NCBI GenBank assembly: GCA_000434735.1
Contig: FR881229.1
Location: 11,597 to 75,596, forward strand
Direction: 5' to 3'
Length of the DNA stretch: 64,000 nucleotides
From: Bacteroides sp. CAG:530
GTDB taxonomy: Bacteria > Bacteroidota > Bacteroidia > Bacteroidales > Bacteroidaceae
Shown one piece after another: positions 47,079 to 56,408 of this stretch; the first letter of the stretch is position 1, and each line of letters begins with the position of its first letter. The notes below the pieces were generated by a model that searched no databases, was not told the DNA's origin, and saw nothing but the letters and a program-made list of their open reading frames with translations. The translations under genes were made by a program, and so were the position numbers.

Positions 47079-47867
47079 CTATTTTTCATGTTCTTCATCG
47101 TGATGATGATGGCACATCAGCACACGATGTGGCAAATTGCCGTGTCCTAACAAGTCTATGGGACATCCGAAATGCTTTTCGAGCCACTCTACAGGTATTT
47201 CTGTATCGGGATGATAATCGAGACGACCGCTTACACAGGCTATTGACTTGACGTTCTGCAATACAGTACCGATGTCATGGCTTACCAATATAATGGCGCG
47301 CTCCTTGTTTATATCCTCCAACAATGAATATAGTATCGCCTCGAAACGTTTGTCGATATAGGTGTTTGGCTCGTCTAATATCACCACATCTGGCTCGGAC
47401 ACTAATGCACGTCCCAACAATGCACGCTGTAGCTGGCCACCGCTTAGCTGGCCTATCGCACGTTTTTCCAATCCTTCTAAGCCCATTCTGGCTATTATAC
47501 GCTGCACTTGCTCATGCTGCTCAGGTGTAAAGGGTCTAAACAAAGACTTCTGCTTGTTCAATCCCGACAGAACTACATCATATACCGAAATAGGAAATTT
47601 CTTGTCTATCGTGTTGTACTGCGGAAGATAGCCCATACTGATGGCTGGGACTTCTTTTCCGTTGTTGAAAAAGCGAATCTTGCCGCTTACCGGTGAGAGC
47701 AATCCCAATATAATCTTCATCAACGTAGTTTTTCCACCACCGTTAGGACCTACCACACCCAAAAAATCACGTTCGTATACCGTCAGATTCACGTCATTCA
47801 ATACCTGCTTGCCATCATAGGCCGCACAGATATGATCCAGTTGCATAATAGGCTTCTTCTCGTTCAT
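47079..47867 (-). CDS. Zinc/manganese-type ABC transporter ATP-binding protein
   Basis: A 262-residue ABC ATPase of the ZnuC/MntB class. P-loop GPNGGGKTT (about 37-45), signature LSGGQLQRALLGRAL (near 137), Walker B VVILDEPNTYID and the switch histidine in VSHDIG are all intact. The C-terminus is a His/acidic tail (HRVLMCHHHHDEEHEK) that could bind the metal. The binding-protein gene is upstream with a 21-bp gap, so both are on one mRNA. The permease that should follow is missing from this place; the convergent AAA ATPase occupies it. Confidence 0.9.
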   Translation of the reverse strand: MNEKKPIMQLDHICAAYDGKQVLNDVNLTVYERDFLGVVGPNGGGKTTLMKIILGLLSPVSGKIRFFNNGKEVPAISMGYLPQYNTIDKKFPISVYDVVLSGLNKQKSLFRPFTPEQHEQVQRIIARMGLEGLEKRAIGQLSGGQLQRALLGRALVSEPDVVILDEPNTYIDKRFEAILYSLLEDINKERAIILVSHDIGTVLQNVKSIACVSGRLDYHPDTEIPVEWLEKHFGCPIDLLGHGNLPHRVLMCHHHHDEEHEK

Positions 47868-47888
47868 TGCTTATCCTCCCCCTATTGA

Positions 47889-48749
47889 TCAGCGAGCTAA
47901 CGCCTCGGCTATATTTATCATCTCCTTATCCCAATGATAGCTCAACGGATTGATAGACACTACTTTCAGACCAAGTTCTTTAGCTATCATCTCAGCGTTT
48001 CGCACATCAAATTCTTTCTGAATAAAAATTACCTTCACCTTCTCATTACGGCATTGTTTTATCAACTCTTGTACATGTGCCGGCGATGGTTCTTTGCCTC
48101 CCTTTTCTATGCAGATTTGCTGCAACCCATAGTCGCGTGCAAAATAAGACAATGCCGGATGGTAAATAAGAAAGGCGCACTGGCTATCAAGCAAAAATGC
48201 TTTCACTTGTTCGTCTGTGCTACGGATAACCTGTTTCAGCGAGTCGAGTTTTTGCGCAAAATAAGCCTGATGTTCAGAATCCACATTACACAAAGCACGA
48301 TACACATTATCTGCTATGATATCAGCGTTACGTACCGAATTCCAAATATGAGGTTCCACCCCTCCCACATGCACATGTCCGTGGTGCTCAATATCATCTT
48401 CTTTTATCAAGTCAATGCCTTCCGACATATCAAAGAACTTCACATTCGGCGCATTCTGCTGCAACTTATCAGCCCACACCTGTTCGTAACCGATATATCC
48501 GATGCGTAAAAACGCTGTACTCTTACCTAACGCTATCAATTGCTGCGGCGTAGGGTCGTACGTCTCAGGACTACTGCCTTCGGGCACCAAGCTTGTTACA
48601 CTAAACTTATCTCCGGCGATAGCCTCAGCAAAGAAACGCAACGGCTCGATGCTCACCGTAAGAGTGGCGCGCTGCTCCTCGTTCTGCTTCTTGCTTCCAC
48701 ACGATGAAAACGTAAGAAGCAAAGCAATTATCCAAACATATATCTTCAT
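47889..48749 (-). CDS. ZnuA-type metal-binding lipoprotein of an ABC transporter
   Basis: A 286-residue cluster A-I substrate-binding protein for zinc or manganese. The signal ends in a lipobox (LTFSSC), followed by SKKQNEEQ. Family marks are ISIEPLRFFAEAIAG-like and SSPETYDPTPQQL at the N-terminal lobe, a short His-rich loop HHGHVHVGG that replaces the longer loop of enterobacterial ZnuA, PHIWNS, and SYFARDYGL / KEPSPAHVQELI in the second lobe. A Met three codons upstream is also possible. Regulated by the -7 box at 48778; a Zur-type site was not identified. Confidence 0.9.
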   Translation of the reverse strand: MKIYVWIIALLLTFSSCGSKKQNEEQRATLTVSIEPLRFFAEAIAGDKFSVTSLVPEGSSPETYDPTPQQLIALGKSTAFLRIGYIGYEQVWADKLQQNAPNVKFFDMSEGIDLIKEDDIEHHGHVHVGGVEPHIWNSVRNADIIADNVYRALCNVDSEHQAYFAQKLDSLKQVIRSTDEQVKAFLLDSQCAFLIYHPALSYFARDYGLQQICIEKGGKEPSPAHVQELIKQCRNEKVKVIFIQKEFDVRNAEMIAKELGLKVVSINPLSYHWDKEMINIAEALAR

Positions 48750-48777
48750 AATATGCATATTCTTTAATGTTCCGTTG

Positions 48778-48785
48778 CAAAGTTA
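48778..48785 (-). promoter_or_regulatory. -7 box of the metal-transport pair
   Basis: The minus strand reads TAACTTTG, an exact TAnnTTTG, 29 bp before the chosen ATG. An imperfect repeat of GTTAAC/CGTTAA lies just upstream (48782-48805) and could be an operator. Confidence 0.5.
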
Positions 48786-48848
48786 ACAGTTTTCGGTTAC
48801 GTTAAGATGCACTCACTAAAGAAATAGATAATCGCTTTGGAGTCAATA

Positions 48849-51566
48849 TTAATCATTTCCTCCATTATTATTACGAAACTGTGAAGGTGACACTCCTTTC
48901 ACCTTTTTAAAGATAGTACTAAAATAACGCTGATAAGTAAAACCAAGACGATCGGATATCTCCGAAACACTAAGGTTAGTGTTTAACAATAAATCTTCGG
49001 CTTTTTTAATTCTACGCAGATTTATGTACTCACTTGTACCCATACCAGTTGTTTGTTTAAGCTTGTTATAAAGAGAAGTACGCCCCATTGACATCTCTTT
49101 TTGCAAAAACAAATTATCCAAATCAGGCTTATCTATATTATTGTCGATAATATCGTTCAGTCGAGTAATGAAACGTAATTGATCTTCTTGTTCACGTTTG
49201 TTCTTAGCTATCGCAAGCTTTAGTTTACGGTTCATTTGTTTTTGCATTAATCGTATTACGCCTATGCAAATAGATATGAATAGAATTACACAAAGAGTTA
49301 TGAACCATGATCTTTGCCATATAGGGCCTTCAACGTGAATATATAGTAACGTAGATGTTTTACTCCAATTTTCATTAGAACTACAGTTGGCAAGAAGCGT
49401 ATAGTCGCCAGGTCTTAAAATACCTAATTCAATTTTTCTGGAATAGCTTTGGATTTTTCTCGGTGTATCTCCTTCTAGTGTATAATTAAAAAGATGTTTA
49501 TGGAATGGTATATCTTCATCTACAATTACTTTGAAGTTAATAGATGAATGTTTGTACGGCACTATCAGTTTCTTATCATGTGTTACTTTATTGGTAATGT
49601 CTCTACCATCCAAACTCACATTGAGCAAATTAACGGTTGGTGGAAATTTATCAGACATTTCAATGTCTTTATTTATTATAGTCAACCCTTGCGTACCACC
49701 AATATAAATATTATTACTAACAGACATTGGCATAGGAGTAAAAATATATCCGTTAGGTTTAACACCATCTGTTTCATCTAGCATTACAATACGTTTTTCA
49801 GATATATTATAAGATAGCAACATATTGTTAAGCCCTATCCAAATACGATTTTTGTTATCAGAAGTCAGACTCTGAATGTTATGGAAAAATGCATTCTGAA
49901 TTTTCTTTGTTTGATTACTTTGAGGACTATAGCAATACAAGGAATAATCACTACCTATCCAAAAATCCCCTTGACAATCAACACATGCCGAAGTTAGAGA
50001 TTCATTGTCTGATACACTAAAAAGTGATTGAATGTTCTTATTGGCTTTTCCAATTCGCAACAAGTTCTTATAGCTTAGTATATAGATGTATTTATTATCC
50101 GCATAAACGGGTTGTGCATTCATGAATTGTTCACGTTTTATATGCTGTGGAACGGATAGCACTGTGAAACGCTTCGTATGCAGATTATATACATAAATAT
50201 TAAAAGCAAAAATATATATTTCATCAGATGACACATATAAGTTTATCAAGTCTCCTTTTGAGAATTCTTCTTTAGACGTAGAATTATCCATGAGTGGAAA
50301 AGGAGTTAATTGGGCTGTACGTTTATCAAACAGATAAAGACCATCGTTAAAGCATGATATAATTAATTCCTTTGATGAATATGAAGCAATTGATACTATT
50401 TTCTTCTCATTTGTAGATGAAAAATGTTGGAATTTGCCTGTATGTTGGTGGTAAGTATTAAGCCCTCCCCCATCCGTACCTATCCACAATAAAGTGTCAG
50501 AATCTTCATGTAAAGCGGTAACGGTGAGTTCACTTAACCCTTCAGGTTGACTATACTGCGTATTTTTATAAGTCTTGATATAATTCCCGATAGCTAAAAA
50601 TAATCCACTGTATATGCTACCACCAAAAATATTACCTTTATCATCTTTATAAAGACAATAAATAGAGTTGTTGGGTAGTGAATGTAAATCGTTAGGGATA
50701 TGCTTTATACTTGTTACTTTATCAGTTTGCAAATTTAGCAAATTAATACCTCCACCATCTGTACCAATCCAAATGATATTGTCTTTTTCTACAAAATCCA
50801 ATACAACATCATTAGTGAGTGTACCATTCTTAGTAGAAAAATGCTTATCAAAAGTTCCATCATGTTTATACCTAATCACTCCTTTTCCATAAATTGAGAC
50901 ATATAGACAGCCATTGCTATCAACAAATATATTAGTAATGTTACGCTCTTTAACAAACGAGCATCGTGTCATTGCCTTCTTTTCTATATCGAATATCCAA
51001 ACCCCATCGTGTTGTGTAGAAGCGATGTATCTATGATTATCCCAAATAGAAATATGATTAACACATTTGTTCATATCCCCTTTTATTTCATCTACTAAAG
51101 GATGAATTGATTTATTCTTATAACTATAGGAATATATAGTTTTTCTACCCCCAAATAGTAAAACGCTATCAGTACGCAAACAACTCCAAGCATCAAATGT
51201 CTTACCTTCATAAAGAATTTGATTACATTCATTTTGCGTAGGAATAAATGCACATATTCCATTGTTGGTAGATATATATAACTTATTATCGGAACCTTCA
51301 ACTATGAATTTGATATAATTATTGGGTATAGACTTTAGGTTAGATGGATCATGAAGGAAAGATTTCAATTCCGATTGATCCCAACTATTAAGACCATTTT
51401 TTGTTCCAATCCATAATACCCCAGAATGATCACGAAAGATACATTGAACCCGTGAATGTGTCAGACCTTCACTTAGTGATAAAGGTATAAAAGAATGTGT
51501 ATCTTGTATAGCATTTAGTGGAAGACATAGTAAAAGTATATACAGTATGATAATCGTACGCTTCAT
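48849..51566 (-). CDS. Propeller-sensor membrane regulator with AraC-type DNA-binding domain, lacking kinase and receiver
   Basis: A 905-residue protein. Signal/anchor (about 1-19); two seven-bladed-type propellers of Reg_prop repeats (about 25-640; recurring DxxGxLWIGT motifs such as DHSGVLWIGTKNGL and NIIWIGTDGGGINLL); a Y_Y_Y-type beta-sandwich (about 665-735); one membrane helix (about 752-775); then only a short linker and an AraC-type helix-turn-helix (about 803-900; SVSEISDRLGFTYQRYFSTIF). Hybrid two-component regulators of this phylum have a histidine kinase and receiver between the helix and the HTH (about 1300 residues); both are absent here. It is divergent from the SusC gene at 51774 and probably senses a glycan fragment in the periplasm and activates that locus directly from the membrane. 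Confidence 0.88.
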   Translation of the reverse strand: MKRTIIILYILLLCLPLNAIQDTHSFIPLSLSEGLTHSRVQCIFRDHSGVLWIGTKNGLNSWDQSELKSFLHDPSNLKSIPNNYIKFIVEGSDNKLYISTNNGICAFIPTQNECNQILYEGKTFDAWSCLRTDSVLLFGGRKTIYSYSYKNKSIHPLVDEIKGDMNKCVNHISIWDNHRYIASTQHDGVWIFDIEKKAMTRCSFVKERNITNIFVDSNGCLYVSIYGKGVIRYKHDGTFDKHFSTKNGTLTNDVVLDFVEKDNIIWIGTDGGGINLLNLQTDKVTSIKHIPNDLHSLPNNSIYCLYKDDKGNIFGGSIYSGLFLAIGNYIKTYKNTQYSQPEGLSELTVTALHEDSDTLLWIGTDGGGLNTYHQHTGKFQHFSSTNEKKIVSIASYSSKELIISCFNDGLYLFDKRTAQLTPFPLMDNSTSKEEFSKGDLINLYVSSDEIYIFAFNIYVYNLHTKRFTVLSVPQHIKREQFMNAQPVYADNKYIYILSYKNLLRIGKANKNIQSLFSVSDNESLTSACVDCQGDFWIGSDYSLYCYSPQSNQTKKIQNAFFHNIQSLTSDNKNRIWIGLNNMLLSYNISEKRIVMLDETDGVKPNGYIFTPMPMSVSNNIYIGGTQGLTIINKDIEMSDKFPPTVNLLNVSLDGRDITNKVTHDKKLIVPYKHSSINFKVIVDEDIPFHKHLFNYTLEGDTPRKIQSYSRKIELGILRPGDYTLLANCSSNENWSKTSTLLYIHVEGPIWQRSWFITLCVILFISICIGVIRLMQKQMNRKLKLAIAKNKREQEDQLRFITRLNDIIDNNIDKPDLDNLFLQKEMSMGRTSLYNKLKQTTGMGTSEYINLRRIKKAEDLLLNTNLSVSEISDRLGFTYQRYFSTIFKKVKGVSPSQFRNNNGGND

Positions 51567-51590
51567 AGATTATAATCCTTTAGATGACTA

Positions 51591-51598
51591 CAAATATA
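51591..51598 (-). promoter_or_regulatory. -7 box of the propeller regulator
   Basis: The minus strand reads TATATTTG, an exact match, 24 bp before the ATG at 51566. Confidence 0.55.
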
Positions 51599-51726
51599 GA
51601 ACTATTTTAAGTGGGAACTAATTAAAATGAACCATTATTGATGCGTATAAGCGATTTCTTGATGTGTTTAGAACAAAAAAGGACATAATAAATCTATATA
51701 TTGAGCAAAAAAAGATATCCCTTTCC

Positions 51727-51734
51727 TAATTTTG
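51727..51734 (+). promoter_or_regulatory. -7 box of the SusC operon
   Basis: TAATTTTG matches the consensus; TTGA at 51701-51704 is a weak -33 at 22 bp. The leader is about 35 nt. The roughly 130 bp between this box and the regulator's box should contain the regulator's binding site. Confidence 0.55.
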
Positions 51735-51773
51735 AGACATAAGAATTAACCCATTTTAATAATACTATTTAAT

Positions 51774-54737
51774 ATGAAAAATGTAAGAAAAGCTTTTGGC
51801 TGCTTACTATTGTGTACATTTCTATGCATTTCATCAGCATGGGCACAAGTTACACAAACTTATAACGGTGTCGTTATTGATGCCGCAAGCAGCGAACCTT
51901 TAATCGGAGTGAATATCACTCAAGAAGGAACAAATACTGGAACTATTACCGATATAGACGGTAAATTTAACATTCGTGCCATAAAAGGTAAGGTATTACA
52001 CATCTCTTATATAGGCTATGAGTCGCAAGAGATTGTTCTAGGTACAAACACAATTCTTCGCATTACTCTTAAAGAAGACCAAAATCGATTAGACGAAGTG
52101 GTAGTAATAGGTTATGGTACTGTGAAAAAGTCAGATCTTACCGGTTCTATTTCTTCTATTTCTCCAAAGCAGTATAAAGAACAGCCGGTTCAGCGCGTAA
52201 GTGACATTCTTCAAGGACGTGCTACCGGTGTACAAGTGACAAATACAGATGGTATGCCCGGTGGTGGTGTAAAGATTAGAGTTCGCGGTACTACATCAAT
52301 TAACACAGGTTGTGACCCTCTATATGTAACAGATGGTGTAATTGGCGGTGGTCTTGATATGAATCCAGATGATATCGCTTCAATTGAGGTATTGAAAGAT
52401 GCATCCGCAACTGCAATTTACGGTTCACGTGGCGCAAATGGTGTCATACTTATCACAACTAAAAAAGGTGTTGAAGGCAAGTCTCGTGTTTCTGTTGAAG
52501 CTAATATAGGCATCTCTAATATTATTAAAAAGTATGATTTACTTTCACCCTACGAATATGCACAAGCACTGAATTATTATAGAGGCGGTGCTACCGTTTC
52601 ACCTGAAGACATGGAAGCATATCGTACAGGCCAGAAAGGAATCGATTGGCAGAAAACAATGTTGCAAACAGGTATCAGCCAAGACTATAGAGTGAGTTTA
52701 TCTGGCGGAAACAAGAAAAATAGATATTATATATCCACTAATTTCTTGGATCAATCTGCAATGACTATTACCACAAAGAATCAGCGTGCTCAAATGCGCA
52801 TCAATCTAGATAATGAACTCACTGATCGTCTTATGATGTCAACAAAACTCAATATGACTTACTCTCATCGTCATAATGGAGATATTGACATGATGACTTT
52901 CTTGAATTATTCTCCTACTATGGAAATGCGCGATTCTGAAACTGGAATATATAATAAAGACCCATATAACGCCGTCGACTCTAACCCTTATGGACGACGT
53001 ATAGAGAACTATAGTGACTCTTACTATTATGGTTTTGATGGTAACATGAACTTTACTTATAAAATCATCGACGGTCTGACATTATCGGCACAGGGCTCTA
53101 TCAGCTATGGACATTCACCCAATTATAGTTTTTCTTCTGCTATAACAGCACCTGGCGCACAAAGTAAAATGTCAAACAGCGGTAGCTATGGAATAACTTG
53201 GCAAAATATAGAGAATCTTACTTATGATAAAACTTTCAATAAAGATCACCACCTTACAGCTACAGCTGTTTTTGAATTGAATGGCTATGAAGGCAAGGGC
53301 ATTTCTATCAACGGAAGCGAGCTAAACAATGAATTTGTAGGATATTGGAACGTTAATAATGCCAAGAATATCGCTGCAGGCAATGGATATTCTGCATCAA
53401 CCATGGTATCTGCTTTAGGTCGTGTTATGTATAGCTATAAGGGACGTTATATGCTTACCGCTACATTACGCGCAGACGGGTCTTCTAAGTTTAGCAAAGG
53501 CAATAAATGGGGATATTTTCCATCGGCTGCTTTAGCTTGGAATGTTGCAGAAGAAAGTTTCATGAAGAATCAGGACATCTTTGATCAATTAAAACTACGT
53601 GCCAGTTTTGGTGTATCCGGTAATTCTGCCATTAGCTCATATTCTACTTTAGGCATGCTTTCCGAAAAAAATTACGACTCATGGGGAAGCGGTCAAAAAT
53701 GGAATGGATATTGGAGTGGGTCGCTTTCTACTCCGGATGTAACGTGGGAAAGCACTTATCAGTATAATGTAGGTGTAGACGCATCTGTTTTGAACGGTCG
53801 CTTAAATTTCAGTGCCGAATGGTTCCGTAAGGATACCAAAGATTTGTTGCTGCGCAAGCCTATCCCAGCATATAATGGTGGCGGAAGTTTCTGGGTTAAT
53901 CATGGAGAGATCCGCAACTATGGTCTTGAATTCAATATTGCGACAACTCCTATAGCTAACAAGAATTTACGTTGGGACACTTCATTAAATGCTTCTTGGC
54001 TACACAATGAAGTAATCGATTTGGCAGGCGACCCATATATCGTCGGTGAAAATCTTACAGGATTCGGAGCTGGTCCAATAGAAATTAAGAAAGTAGGGTA
54101 TCCTATCGGTTCCTTCTATGTATATGAATGGCAAAATTTCAGCAAAAATGGCTTGAACCTTTATAAACACCAAGCAGACGGTAGCTTTACTACAACACCT
54201 ACTAGTGAAGATTTAGTAGTAAAAGGACAAGCAGAACCGAGTTGGACATTTGGATGGAACAATACTGTGACATGGAAAAATTGGACATTTAACTGTTTCT
54301 TCAATGCTGCATTAGGAAGCGACAGGCTTAACATGAGCCGCTTTGCAATGTCGTCAATGGTTGGTAAATATAAATTCATTACTTTAGCTGATGCTTATTA
54401 CAAAAGTTGGGATATGGTAGAAAACAAGGCAGACGCACTTTATTCTACTCACAAGAATAGTGAAAACAAAGATTTCCCAGATTCTGACTTCTATCTAGAA
54501 GATGCTTCTTATATTAAGCTGAAAAATATTAGTGTTTCTTATACTTTTCCACGTAAGTGGACACGCATAGCCGATTTACAACTCTCTATAAGTGCCCAGA
54601 ATGTATTTACATTGACTCATTACACCGGTATGGACCCAGAAGCTATTAATGCGGGTCCTTATGGACTCAATGGCGTGGATATGGGAGCTTATCCTATTCC
54701 AAGAACCTTTACATTTGGAGTAAAACTTAACTTTTAA
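51774..54737 (+). CDS. SusC/RagA-family TonB-dependent transporter
   Basis: A 987-residue outer-membrane transporter: signal peptide (about 1-24), carboxypeptidase-D-like domain (about 28-105, GVVIDAASSEPLIGVNITQEG), plug (about 110-235; LDEVVVIGYGTVKKSDLTGS, ATAIYGSRGANGVILI) and barrel ending in FTFGVKLNF. No STN domain, which agrees with control by the divergent propeller regulator rather than a sigma/anti-sigma pair. The SusD partner follows 21 bp later. Base composition is clearly more AT-rich than the SusC at 13791, with third positions mostly A/T. Confidence 0.93.
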   Translation: MKNVRKAFGCLLLCTFLCISSAWAQVTQTYNGVVIDAASSEPLIGVNITQEGTNTGTITDIDGKFNIRAIKGKVLHISYIGYESQEIVLGTNTILRITLKEDQNRLDEVVVIGYGTVKKSDLTGSISSISPKQYKEQPVQRVSDILQGRATGVQVTNTDGMPGGGVKIRVRGTTSINTGCDPLYVTDGVIGGGLDMNPDDIASIEVLKDASATAIYGSRGANGVILITTKKGVEGKSRVSVEANIGISNIIKKYDLLSPYEYAQALNYYRGGATVSPEDMEAYRTGQKGIDWQKTMLQTGISQDYRVSLSGGNKKNRYYISTNFLDQSAMTITTKNQRAQMRINLDNELTDRLMMSTKLNMTYSHRHNGDIDMMTFLNYSPTMEMRDSETGIYNKDPYNAVDSNPYGRRIENYSDSYYYGFDGNMNFTYKIIDGLTLSAQGSISYGHSPNYSFSSAITAPGAQSKMSNSGSYGITWQNIENLTYDKTFNKDHHLTATAVFELNGYEGKGISINGSELNNEFVGYWNVNNAKNIAAGNGYSASTMVSALGRVMYSYKGRYMLTATLRADGSSKFSKGNKWGYFPSAALAWNVAEESFMKNQDIFDQLKLRASFGVSGNSAISSYSTLGMLSEKNYDSWGSGQKWNGYWSGSLSTPDVTWESTYQYNVGVDASVLNGRLNFSAEWFRKDTKDLLLRKPIPAYNGGGSFWVNHGEIRNYGLEFNIATTPIANKNLRWDTSLNASWLHNEVIDLAGDPYIVGENLTGFGAGPIEIKKVGYPIGSFYVYEWQNFSKNGLNLYKHQADGSFTTTPTSEDLVVKGQAEPSWTFGWNNTVTWKNWTFNCFFNAALGSDRLNMSRFAMSSMVGKYKFITLADAYYKSWDMVENKADALYSTHKNSENKDFPDSDFYLEDASYIKLKNISVSYTFPRKWTRIADLQLSISAQNVFTLTHYTGMDPEAINAGPYGLNGVDMGAYPIPRTFTFGVKLNF

Positions 54738-54758
54738 AAACAAAAATAAATGCTTCAT

Positions 54759-56390
54759 ATGAAAAAAATATATCAATCTTTAATGATGATAAGCCTAGCA
54801 TTTTCATCGTTTAGCACAACTGGGTGTCAGGACTTTTTAACTGAAGACCCTAAAGGACAACTGGCAGTGACAAATTTCTTTCAAACCAAAGGCGACTTAG
54901 ATAAATCACTCAATGCTTTATATGGAATTCTGGCCAACGCCATGTATGCCAACAACGCTATTGGATTTGACGCTGTAAGAGGAGACGATATAAGTACTCA
55001 CCCTGCCAGTAACAAACAACCTATTCGCGAGGTAGACAGCTATGACATATCCGATAATAATACTTGGGTTGATGAGCTATGGACCAAACGCTGGGAAGTG
55101 GTGAAAGCAGCAAATTTTATAATAGAAAATGCAGGACGTACTCCTGTAGATAAGAAATATGTTAATGCAACATTAGGACAAGCCTATTATTGGCGTGCTT
55201 ATTCATACTATTATTTAGTCACAACTTGGGGACGAGTTCCTTTATGCGTAAAAGATGAAGTAGAATATAATATGCCTTTGGCCGAAGTAGAAGACATATA
55301 TGCTCTCATCGTAAGCGACTTAAAGAACGCCGAAACAATGTTACCTGATAATTATTCAGAGGAACCATATGCACGTAACGGAGTGAATATCGCAGTAAAC
55401 AGTGCTTCAGCTAAAGCAACTTTGAGCTATGTTTATATGACCATGGCAGGTTGGCCTCTAAATTTGGGAACAGAATATTATAAACTAGCAGCTCAAAAAG
55501 CAAACGAAGTAATTGAAGGGGTAGAAAAAGGGACTTGGAATTATCGTTTACTTGATGAATATAAGCAAGTTTATTCAATGGAGTGGAATGAAAAGAACCC
55601 AGAAGTTCTTTTAGGAATACACTACAACTTGTCTTCAGGAGCATTGACAAATGCCGTAGTATGCGATTTTATGCAAGATATGGCTTATGGTGGTGGTTGG
55701 GAAGACACACATGGTGAAATAAAGTTTTGGAAAAACTTTCCCGACGGACCACGTAAAGAAGCGAGCTATTTCCCTAAAATCATTCTGCAAAGCGAAGCCA
55801 AAAGTGGAACACTACGTGATTGGTGGGAAGATCCAGACCCAACATCTCCTCGTACATGTTTAGCGCCTTGCTTTATGAAAAAAGTAGAAGGTTTGAATGG
55901 TGCTGAATTTGATTATACAAATCCTGCGGCTCTTAGCTTTGAAGGTCAAAAGCAACATCAAGTAATCAGACTTTCAGAAGTATACTGTTGGTTTGCAGAA
56001 TCAGTTGGACGTGCTAAATTAGGTGGAGCTGACAAGACTAAAGCCGTACGTTTGCTTAATGAAGTACGTAATCGCGCTGATGGTAAACAGAGTAATATTT
56101 ATAATGAATCAATGAGCGATGACGAATTAGCAGAAGCTGCTTACAATGAACATGGTTGGGAAGTTGCTGGCTATTATTGGGCAAATATAGCAACTCGTGC
56201 ACGAGATATGTTCAGACTGAATCGTTTAAAAGATCATTTCGAGTATCGTAAAGAAAATCCACAGGTAGAAGTAGCTCCCGGTGTATTTGTCAGTGAATCT
56301 GTACCCGTTGCAGGAGTGTGGGATGACAGTAAGATGTATTTCCCTTATCCGGCACGAGACGTGGTAAATAACCCTAATTTGAAACACTAA
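54759..56390 (+). CDS. SusD/RagB-family surface lipoprotein
   Basis: A 543-residue partner of the SusC transporter. The lipobox is SFSTTGC (Cys near 23), followed by QDFLTEDPKGQLAVTNFF, the classic SusD N-terminus. TPR-like helices and later loop regions are typical (GQAYYWRAYSYYYLVTTWG). A Met three codons upstream (54750) is an alternative start. It should bind the glycan at the lid of the transporter. It is 18 bp before the next lipoprotein gene. Confidence 0.92.
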   Translation: MKKIYQSLMMISLAFSSFSTTGCQDFLTEDPKGQLAVTNFFQTKGDLDKSLNALYGILANAMYANNAIGFDAVRGDDISTHPASNKQPIREVDSYDISDNNTWVDELWTKRWEVVKAANFIIENAGRTPVDKKYVNATLGQAYYWRAYSYYYLVTTWGRVPLCVKDEVEYNMPLAEVEDIYALIVSDLKNAETMLPDNYSEEPYARNGVNIAVNSASAKATLSYVYMTMAGWPLNLGTEYYKLAAQKANEVIEGVEKGTWNYRLLDEYKQVYSMEWNEKNPEVLLGIHYNLSSGALTNAVVCDFMQDMAYGGGWEDTHGEIKFWKNFPDGPRKEASYFPKIILQSEAKSGTLRDWWEDPDPTSPRTCLAPCFMKKVEGLNGAEFDYTNPAALSFEGQKQHQVIRLSEVYCWFAESVGRAKLGGADKTKAVRLLNEVRNRADGKQSNIYNESMSDDELAEAAYNEHGWEVAGYYWANIATRARDMFRLNRLKDHFEYRKENPQVEVAPGVFVSESVPVAGVWDDSKMYFPYPARDVVNNPNLKH

Positions 56391-56408
56391 CTATAATTGA
56401 TCGGTAAT

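Noticed and set aside
48849..51566. A standard hybrid two-component regulator broken by frameshift
   Set aside because: The frame is continuous and the transmembrane helix passes directly into the AraC-type domain; no kinase or receiver fragments are visible in the other frames.
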